Of a stretch of DNA of 22,941 nt, positions 16,405-22,941 are shown one piece after another. The notes beneath the pieces were generated by a model that saw only the letters and a program-made list of their open reading frames with translations, was not told where the DNA came from and did no database searches. The first letter of the stretch is position 1, and every line of letters starts with the position of its first letter. Source of the DNA: Dunaliella salina (lineage: Eukaryota; Chlorophyta; Chlorophyceae; Chlamydomonadales; Dunaliellaceae); the NCBI GenBank assembly GCA_002284615.2, contig MU069475.1, positions 229,600 to 252,540 on the forward strand, written 5' to 3'. The translations under genes were made by a program, and so were the position numbers.

Positions 16405-16590
16405 AGCAAATGCTCTGAAGCTCCATGCTTACGCTGTCCAATATGCGCACAAACCTGCAATCACCAGGCGAGCTACAGGGACCCAGAGGCCGGCGCAGGA
16501 TACTGCTATAACCCACCTGATCCCCACTGACTTTTCTTTTCTACATTCTTTGGTGGAGGAGATAGAGGGATACACAGTGCCATGGCCCTC
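16405..16590 (+). pseudogene. Decayed C-terminal fragment of the RNase H/endonuclease element
   Basis: The plus-strand frame reads ALKLHAYAVQYAHKPAITRR, matching TKLAQQLHAHSVQYAHKLVT at the end of the minus-strand element's protein. Its continuation (IPTDFSFLHSLV) and the DNA after it (TTTGGTGGAGG...GGGATACAC against TGTGGTGAAGGGGGTACAC) also follow the element's end and start of its 3' UTR. It is a diverged relative inserted in the opposite orientation to the two main copies. Confidence 0.65.
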
Positions 16591-16621
16591 GGCATACTCT
16601 TTTCCAAGAAACACACATCTC

Positions 16622-16636
16622 AATGGGGCCTCAACA

Positions 16637-16672
<36 letters not shown>

Positions 16673-16918
16673 AGCCCCTACCCCAACAAAGCGCAAATCC
16701 ACAGACTAACCCCCCTCTTCAGCACACCCAGCAACAACAGCAGCTCCAGCAGGTCGCAAGCGCAACGAGTTTGAGCAACAAAACCACCCTCCCCTGGCGA
16801 CAGCAGCAAGAGCACCTGGGCAGCACATGGCAGGCCAAGCAGCAAGCGTAGGAGGGCACCTGTTGCGCCCTTACACACCGGGTGCGTACATCAGAGGTTG
16901 GGGGCTACCCTGTGGGTA
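16622..16918 (+). other. Glutamine-rich open frame fragment of unknown origin
   Basis: From ATG at 16624 the frame reads MGP and a run of about 13 Gln, then QPAPTPTKRKSTD and a stop. After that stop the same frame stays open through PAGRKRNEFEQQNHPP to TAG near 16918. The basic patches KRK and GRKRN look like genuine protein, for example the start of a retroelement ORF1, but no domain is recognisable and the frame is interrupted. Confidence 0.3.
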
Positions 16919-17350
16919 GTTGCCCTGAAAGCATTTCCATGGGTAGCTGCCCTGAAAGCCTTTTAGCTGAAGACCTGGACTGTGGGACGGCAGAGTGACC
17001 AGTACAGAATTATTCAAGGGGTCCTTTTGATGGTTTCATTGAAGCTTGTGAGTGTGGCTTGAGAAAAGCAAACATGAATGCCAGACGTCACTGAGCATGC
17101 TTTCAGGCTTGTGCTGCAGTCCCTAAACATTGCATTAGAGTTTTTGGAGTTTTGAGGAAACTGAATCCAAACATCATGTAAATTTGCATCTGACCATTTC
17201 TCTCCTTGCACTTGGTGTCTGAATATCTAGAGTTTCAAGCCAAACATATGAGCATTCTGGTTTATGACTTCTTGTGCCATTGTTTCAGTGCTCACTTGGA
17301 GAAACTCTACTTTCTGTGGTACTATGAGCGCATGTTTCTCAACAGTTGAC
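16905..17350. other. Unassigned flank with one short tandem repeat
   Basis: GGGTAG(T/C)TGCCCTGAAAGC occurs twice (16913-16968). Otherwise nothing was recognised up to the tail of the next retroelement. Confidence 0.5.
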
Positions 17351-17460
17351 AAAAGAAAAGAAAAGAAAAGAAAAACTACGTAGGCAGAAAAACTCTCCCA
17401 ACATCAATTAAGGAAAAGGTGACACATTGGCTCAAAAAAAGAGCCGTGTACCCCCTTCAC
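17351..17460 (-). promoter_or_regulatory. Conserved 3' terminal region with stem-loop and (TTTTC)n tail, copy 1
   Basis: GGCTC-A7-GAGCC (17428-17444 on plus) forms a perfect 5-bp stem and can extend through CACAT/GTGT with one bulged base. It is followed by the CTGCCTACGTAG motif and (TTTTC)n. Copy 2 has the same stem with an A5 loop (20819-20833). In other non-LTR elements such 3' structures are bound by the reverse transcriptase; here that role is inferred. Confidence 0.6.
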
Positions 17461-19190
17461 CACAAGGTATGAAAAAGAGAATGCTGATGTGGATCTGGAG
17501 GGTTACTAGAAGCACCTGGCTCTAGAGCCTGGCTGTGGGAAGTATTCTTGTTTTCAATAGCGCAGCGGATGGTGACTAGTTTGTGGGCATATTGAACAGA
17601 ATGGGCATGAAGTTGTTGAGCAAGCTTCGTGGCACGCTGGTGATCCAATCCTTGATATTTGAATTGCTTCAGGGTATGCTCAGTGTAAATAGTTCCATCT
17701 ACACCCAGGAGAATAGGGTGAATTGTAACAGCTTTAGCGTTAATAAGTTGACAAAGGTCTGCATGCTGCTGCTTTGCTGCGTTCAACTGATGCTCTGGCC
17801 TTGTGTCTTCACAGAACTTGATTTCTATTAGGTGCACGTAGCGTTCATTTGCACGAAGTTCATGGGGTTGCCTCATGCGACTAGTTCTGGTGGTCCTCCG
17901 TGAGGAGCTGGGCAAAGCGTGATGGGAATGGGTAGGAGAAACATCATTAGAAGTATGTTTGGCATTAAAAGGGGTGATCAAAACAGCATCTGGTCGACTT
18001 GAGTCTTTTCCTCTCTGGAAGGTTCCAAGGGAAGAAGTAAGCAGGTAAAGTTCTGTTTGAGGCATGTGTAGGGAGTTGGAGGTTGTGTTGAGCAATCTCA
18101 AATCGCTCCCTATGTCTGTGTGGACCAGGCCTGTCCCTACAGGGCGTTTGCTGAGGGCTTTTGAAATCATTCTGCCTGCAATGTTATGGCGTTCAGTTCT
18201 CATGTTGGAGATGATATGATTTTGGCAGCCTGAGAGCATGTGTAGTGCGCTGTCCAAATGATGGCAGCCTTGGAGGGGGCAAGATGAATCAGCTGACTTT
18301 TTGAAACGTACTGCATGTTTTTGGTTGTGGAGGGTGCCCGTGCGGTACTGCAGGATGGTACGCTTCATGGNTACAGAGATGTTGGGCATATTTCTGAAGG
18401 CATTGCTGATTTTTTTATTTACTTGCAGTAATAGGTTTTGATAGTAAGAGTAGTAACCTGTTTTGGCATTGGCATATCCAAGCTTGTGTTTAGAATGCAT
18501 GTGGGATTCGAGAGCATCTTGGAGATTGGGGAGATAGGTGAGCTTGTGGGTGGGTGGTGGACCCGTAGATGTGCCTGCAGCATGTACTCTTTCTTCCTTG
18601 GCTAACCAGAAAATATTTGTAAATGGATTTCCACCAGGACCTGCACCAGGGATCTCGGTGTCTGCCACACAGTTCTGGGCTTGCTTTGCCTGATGCTTTG
18701 CAATGGCATCTGCACATTCATTTCCAGCGATGCCAGCATGGGACTTCACTTTGTANATTCGAATTTTGGTATGGAAGTCTCTAATGAGCGTTGAAATCAT
18801 TTTAAGGACGTCTCCTTGGATATGCCTCAGATGTCTTTCAGGATAGAGAAGCTGGCTATGTATTTGATTGAAAGAGGTGAGACTGTACAGGTGAGATTGT
18901 ATGAGTTGGAACTGAATTCAGTCATCAGACATGTCTCATGCAATATCTGCATATTTGGTGATGATAGCAGCAGCAATTGCTGCCAATTCAGCTCTAGTGA
19001 TGGTTTTAGTAATCCCGGCACCGTTTGGTCCCACAAAGTTTTTGCTGCCAATGGACGGGCAGTAGACGCCTGCTCCAATTTTGTGCTTACTGTTATGGAC
19101 AAGGCAGCTGCCATCTGTGTATGCCCATGTCCTCCAGTCAGCAAAATTGAGAGTTAGAAGAGTACTGGATTTGCTGGGCACAAGTCTGTA
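17457..19190 (-). pseudogene. RNase H - zinc finger - restriction-like endonuclease protein, copy 1
   Basis: RNase H begins with WAYTDGS (first catalytic Asp) and TRAELAAI (Glu). Two TGA stops at 18936-18938 and 18918-18920 fall where the third catalytic Asp should be. The frame then continues to KSHAGIAGNECADAIAK, the classical closing motif with the last Asp. In the 447-residue part after ATG 18800, a CCHC-like finger (CPLQGC...H...C, residues 174-192) precedes a probable PD-(D/E)xK nuclease: SRPDAVLITP (Asp 271) and LIEIKFCEDT (Glu 326, Lys 328), then a helix with QQH. About 30 residues before SRPD are read in a different frame from copy 2, through a one-base and a five-base deletion that together restore the frame. 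Ambiguous bases occur at 18371 and 18756. Overall it is defective. Confidence 0.8.
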
Positions 19191-20734
19191 CCTTGGATAC
19201 TCATGTGTGAATAACTAGGCTGCTTGGAGACGTNTTGTTTGTCAAATGGGAGGCGTTCCAGTTTATTGAAACCTGGCATGTGGGCATTCATGGGATTTAG
19301 GACAGGGTGGCTGCTGACACTCTCAAGCTTCCACTCTGTAGCTTCTTTCAAATCTCNTTTCAGGCCCTGTAGCCAGTCTTTGTTATGGTTGTTAAGATGG
19401 ACTCGAGCTGCAGTGTTCCAAACAGCAAAGATACGAAGGTCCCAGGTATGCTTAGGTAAAGGTACCTCTTGGTTAGGGCAGGATTTAGGGGCGTTGTAAC
19501 TAAGTTTTTCGTGAGGTATGGTTTTAAGTTCGTAACAGAGGTGGGGGTAGGCATTGAAAAGTTTGGAGTAGGGGTTGGATATCATGTTCTTATTCCAAGC
19601 CGGAAGGAACACGAATGTAGCAGTGGCCTCTGTGTTGAGAATGGCAGAGTAAATGGCATGTTGCAAAGCTTGGGTCATGATTCCCTCGTCATAAATGGGA
19701 TGGCAGACTGAGAAGCCTGAGAATTTGGATGAGAAGGCATTATGCTTGGCACCAAAAAGAGTGTCTCGGGAGTCCGCACTCCAATAATTCTGGTATTGTG
19801 GGTTGTGATCTAGTGGGGAGGCCATTTTTTCTTGGGCTACTAAAGCCCATTTTTGAAGGGCGTGATGAATGTGAGGTGGAAGGGCTCGTGAAAAAGAGTC
19901 TTTGATCTCCTTGCTAGAGTACTTACTTTCAAGCATGGATTTGCGGGAAAGGAGTCCTTGCAGCTCAGTAGCAAAGTTGCCTAGAGGTGGTGTTATTTTC
20001 TCGTGCGTGCCAGCAAGCTTGGCTCCATAAAAAGCCCTGTAGAGGATTTGGAAGCGGTTTGGCGATATCATACCAACACATTTGCCTTGCGTATTGTATA
20101 TGCAAGCCATGTGCGCCGTGTGTATTTCTGGGAGAATGAGGGGGGATGGAGTAGGAGGGGAATGGCTGTGGGATCCTGTGTCTGATGGTGCTGGATGAGG
20201 GGGTTGCTGGTCCGTGTACTTCACGAGGTCTACCTCGTGAAGCCAATATTCACATGAGCCTGTAGGCTTTATGTCTGCTTGTGGATTAGTGGGGTTTGTA
20301 TCAAATGTGATTTTGTTGCGCAATTCTGTGTCCAATTTCTGCTGCCATACATTGGTTTCAGTAGGTTTTTCAAAGCCCTGTCTTTCAAGATTTGAGAGGG
20401 TAGAATCTGCTGTGGGTGTTGAGAGGTTAGGCTTGCTCTGTTGTGCTTCGAACTTAAGCAAGCACTCTTTAAATTTAGGCCAAGCCTCCTGTAAATCCTC
20501 TGATTCCCAGGAGGGCTTCCAAGCGACCCTCCGGAGTTCTTGTTTAGTCTGCCGCTCTCTTTCAACTTTTTGGGCATCATTTAAGTTTGCACAGGCAGGA
20601 CATGTCCATGTGTCGGCTGTTGCAATTTCTTGTCTTTGCTCATTTGAGTAGCATCCAAGCTCCTTCATGCATCCCCAATGGTACGTCCAGTGGCACACAT
20701 CACAAACATACATATCAGGAAATGGATCCTCCAA
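19154..20734 (-). pseudogene. PHD finger plus PCIF1-like methyltransferase-fold protein, truncated
   Basis: The open frame is 526 codons (starting at a non-ATG codon because the true start is lost). Residues 11-48 are the last six ligands of a PHD finger (CDVC, HWGC, CPAC); the first CxxC pair is missing. After a polar, proline-rich linker, residues about 305-450 resemble the PCIF1 family of RNA N6-adenosine methyltransferases: SPLDHN, LFGAK, SGFSVCHPIYDEGIM at the place of the NPPF catalytic motif, ATFVFLPAW as the following strand, and WNTAARVHLNN near the end. The catalytic Asn is His here (CHPIYD), so activity is doubtful for this copy. The frame slips relative to RNase H between about 19210 and 19235, next to an ambiguous base at 19234. 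The family assignment is from motif memory and not from a search. Confidence 0.6.
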
Positions 20735-20871
20735 GGAAAGAAAAGAAAAGAAAAGAAAAGAAAAACTACTTAGGCAGAGAAACTCTCCCTACATCAATTA
20801 AGGAGGAGGAGACACATTGGCTCAAAAAGAGCCGTGTGCCCCCTCCACCACAAAGTATGAAAAAGAGAATT

Positions 20872-22230
20872 CTAATGTGGATCTCGAGGGTTACTAGAAG
20901 CTTCTGGCTCTAGAGCCTGGCTGTGGGAAGTATTCTTGTTTTCAATAGCTCGGCGTGTGGTGACTAATTTGTGGGTATATTGAACAAAATGGGCATGAAG
21001 TTGTTGAGCAAGCTTCGTGGCATGCTGATGATCCAATCCTAGTTGTTTGAATTGCTTGAGGGTATGCTCAGCGTAAATAGTTCCACCTACACCCAGGAGA
21101 ATAGGGTGAATTGTAACAGCTTTAGCGTTAATAAGTTGACAAAGGTCTGCATGCTGCTGCTTTGCTGCGTTCAACTGATGCTCTGGCCTTGTGTCTTCAC
21201 AGAACTTGATTTCTGTTAGGTGCACATGGCGTTCATTTGCATGGAGTTCATAGAGTTTCCTCATGCGGCTAGTTCTGGTGGTCCTCAGTGAGGAGCTGCG
21301 CAAAGCGTGATGGGAATGGGTAGGAGAAACACCGTTAGAAGTATGTTTGGCATTAAAAGGGGTGATCAGAACAGCATCTGGTCGACTGGAGTTGAGTCTT
21401 TTCCTCTCTGGAGGGTTATGAGGGAAGAGGTAAGCAGGTAAAGTTCTGTTTGAGGCATGTGTAGGGAGTTGGAGGTTGTGTTGGGCAAGCTTAAAATCGC
21501 TTCCTATGTCTGTGTAGACCAGGCCTGCCCCTACAGGGCATTTGCTGAGGGCTTTTGTAATCATTCTGCCTGCAATGTTATGGCGTTCAGTTCTCATGTT
21601 GGAAATGATATGGTTTTGGCAGCCTGAGAGCATGTGTAGTGCGCTATCCAAATGATGGCATCCTGGGAGGGGACAAGATGGATCTGTTGACCTTTTGAAG
21701 CGTACTGTATGTTTTTGGTTGTAGAGGGTGCCTGTGCGGTACTGCAGGATGGTACGCTTCATGGGTACAGAAATGTTGGGCATATTTCTGAAGGCATTGC
21801 TGATTTTTTTATCTACCTGCGGTAATAAGTTTTTATAGTAAGAGTAGTAGCCTGTTTTGGCATTGGCATATCCAAGCTTGTGTTTGGAATGCATGTGGGA
21901 TTTGAGGGCATCTTGGAGATTGGGGAAGAGGTGAGCTTTTGGGCGGGTGGTGGACCCGCAGGTGTGCCTGCAGCATGCTCTCTTTCTTCCTTGGCTAACC
22001 AGAAAATGTTTGTAAATGGATTTCCACCAGGACCTGCACCTGGGATCTGGGTGTCTGCTACACAGTTTTGGGCTTGCTTTGCCCGATGTTTTGCAATAGC
22101 ATCTGCACATTCATTTTCTGCGATGCTAGCATGGGACTTCACCTTGTGAATTCGAACGTTGGTATGGAAGTCTCTAATGAGAGTTGAAATCATTTTGAGG
22201 ACGTCTCCTTGGATATGCCTCAGGTGTTTC
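20872..22230 (-). pseudogene. RNase H C-terminus - zinc finger - endonuclease, copy 2
   Basis: It begins in the shared block (HIQGDVLKMIS, KVKSHASIAENECADAIAK) and shifts frame near 21927, where a base present in copy 1 is missing. It then continues to the stop at 20872-20874. The finger (CPLPGC...H...C), the NSSRPDAVLITP and LTEIKFCEDT nuclease motifs and the terminal LAQQLHAHFVQYTHKLVTTR are all intact. In this copy the segment NRTLPAYLFPHNPPERKRLN before SRPD is in frame, showing what copy 1 has lost. Confidence 0.8.
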
Positions 22231-22806
22231 CAAGGTTCCAGATTCATAACTTCGGTAGTAATTGCACATTTGGCAGCAGGCACACTGAATATCAGTGCGA
22301 GCAGCAGGCGAGACATCCTCAGGCACAAGGTTAGCTTGTTTGAAAAGTGGCAGGGCCCATATTTCAATTATCATAGGTGCGTAATGCGTGTGATATTGCA
22401 CTTGGAGGTGGGCAGGGGAGCTTGATTGTGCTTTCTTGTTCTGTGCAAAAATTCTCCAACTATCTATGTGAGTAACATCTAAATCATGATAGAAGATAGG
22501 ACTGATACAATCAGTGATAGCATGGCTAGCAGTAGTCTCTTTAGCAAGTTTCTCAGCTGTATTTTTCCTGTAGTTCCAGACTTTTGGTCCTTGGGAAAGG
22601 GAGCTTAGAGAGTGGATGGCTGGGGAAACGACCTCTTTGTCTGTGTGGAGCAATAGTTGCCTCTTCTTTCTGGGTCTGTTTGTTTGAGTATCTAGGNTAT
22701 GCGGAGTAAGAGTTAGTGTCTGAGGGTTGAGAAAATCATCTGTCTGATGTTGGTGGTTGGTGGTAGGGGGTTTGGGCTGTGTAGGGGTATGGTGAGCAGT
22801 GCTCAA
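22174..22806 (-). CDS. Unidentified retroelement-associated open frame, partial
   Basis: A 210-codon open frame lies immediately 5' of the shared block in copy 2 and overlaps it in a different frame, ending at 22174. Visible features are a proline/threonine/asparagine-rich start, a basic patch (RPRKKRQLL), IIEIWALPLFKQ, and CACCQMC at its C-terminal end (a possible CxxC pair). The reading frame stays open further upstream, so the true start may be outside the window. I do not recognise the family. An ambiguous base lies at 22697. Confidence 0.4.
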   Translation of the reverse strand: MSTAHHTPTQPKPPTTNHQHQTDDFLNPQTLTLTPHXLDTQTNRPRKKRQLLLHTDKEVVSPAIHSLSSLSQGPKVWNYRKNTAEKLAKETTASHAITDCISPIFYHDLDVTHIDSWRIFAQNKKAQSSSPAHLQVQYHTHYAPMIIEIWALPLFKQANLVPEDVSPAARTDIQCACCQMCNYYRSYESGTLETPEAYPRRRPQNDFNSH

Positions 22807-22941
22807 ACAAGCATGTGAACTGCTATCACTTGGGCTCGCCTGGTTTATTGGGACATGGAAGAAGAGGTATTTCTCAATGCTGAGCGTGTGCGTTTGCTGG
22901 GTGGCCCTTTTGCAGAGGCATCTTGTATGGCAGGAGCCAGA

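Larger units (their letters stand above)
17351..20734 (-). mobile_element. Retroelement copy 1: PHD - methyltransferase-like - RNase H - endonuclease
   Basis: On the minus strand the element enters at 20734, in the middle of a PHD finger, and ends with CTACGTAG followed by a (TTTTC)n tail at 17351-17375. It contains two coding blocks: 20734-19154, and 19181-17457 in another frame. No reverse transcriptase motif is present. The 5' end is cut exactly where the tail of copy 2 begins, so copy 2 either inserted into it or was joined to a truncated copy. Over the shared part (about 17351-18835) it is close to copy 2, roughly nine bases in ten by eye. Confidence 0.8.
20737..22941 (-). mobile_element. 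Retroelement copy 2 (chimeric, runs off the window)
   Basis: The tail (TTTTC)n is at 20737-20765, followed upstream by CTGCCTAAGTAG, the same stem-loop and the same C-terminal coding region as copy 1. Homology with copy 1 stops near 22235-22245, just 5' of the phrase encoding HLRHIQGDVLKMIS. Beyond that, up to the window end, the sequence is different and carries its own open frame. The copy therefore lacks the N-terminal half of RNase H, the methyltransferase region and the PHD finger, at least within the window. Confidence 0.8.

Noticed and set aside
1..22941. tRNA or rRNA genes
   Set aside because: I looked for T-arm and anticodon-arm patterns and conserved rRNA blocks by eye and found none; a covariance-model scan would be decisive.

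Overview
The window looks like nuclear DNA of an intron-rich photosynthetic eukaryote, most likely a green alga. Genes are sparse and split by GT-AG introns of 0.8-2.2 kb. Microsatellites (CA, TTA, CTG) are abundant, there are several families of non-LTR retrotransposon debris and a hAT-type DNA transposon, and the one host gene encodes an NFACT-family protein of the cyanobacterial/plastid type. There is no sign of operons, ribosome binding sites or other prokaryotic organisation. The exact lineage is an inference and cannot be fixed from this sequence alone.

Positions 1-11208 (+ strand) hold the 3' two thirds of a split host gene. I assembled eight exons by protein logic and splice phase: about 183-279, 2444-2621, 3396-3478, 5027-5131, 6240-6311, 7602-7682, 8657-9040 and 11119-11208. 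They encode, in order, the end of an NFACT-N-like region, the coiled-coil middle and a complete NFACT-R (DUF814) domain. This is the RqcH/Rqc2/NEMF family, which handles nascent chains on stalled 60S/50S ribosomes. The N-terminal half lies upstream of the window.

The striking feature of this gene is that most exons are surrounded by degenerate tandem copies of their own exon-intron junctions. There are five 125-bp units carrying the exon 2 acceptor, about five copies of the exon 2 donor, four of the exon 4 donor, three of the exon 5 acceptor, and two upstream plus three downstream copies of exon 6. The introns appear to have grown by repeated local duplication of splice junctions, leaving arrays of decoy splice sites.

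Intron 7 carries an 833-bp hAT-type non-autonomous transposon (9440-10272) with a perfect 8-bp target duplication. A dispersed repeat occurs as an inverted pair in intron 1 (505-710) and intron 7 (10380-10580).

From 11.5 kb onward the window is mostly retroelement. On the minus strand, 11511-13814 is a 5'-truncated reverse transcriptase pseudogene with four in-frame stops. On the same strand, 17351-20734 and 20737-22941 are two head-to-tail copies of a second element. That element encodes a PHD finger, a PCIF1-like adenine methyltransferase fold, RNase H, a zinc finger and a restriction-like endonuclease; no reverse transcriptase is visible in it. Both element types end in the same short 3' sequence followed by a (TTTTC)n tail, suggesting they share one retrotransposition machinery. 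Further, more decayed relatives lie on the plus strand near 16.1 and 16.4 kb. Between these are microsatellites and unassigned DNA.
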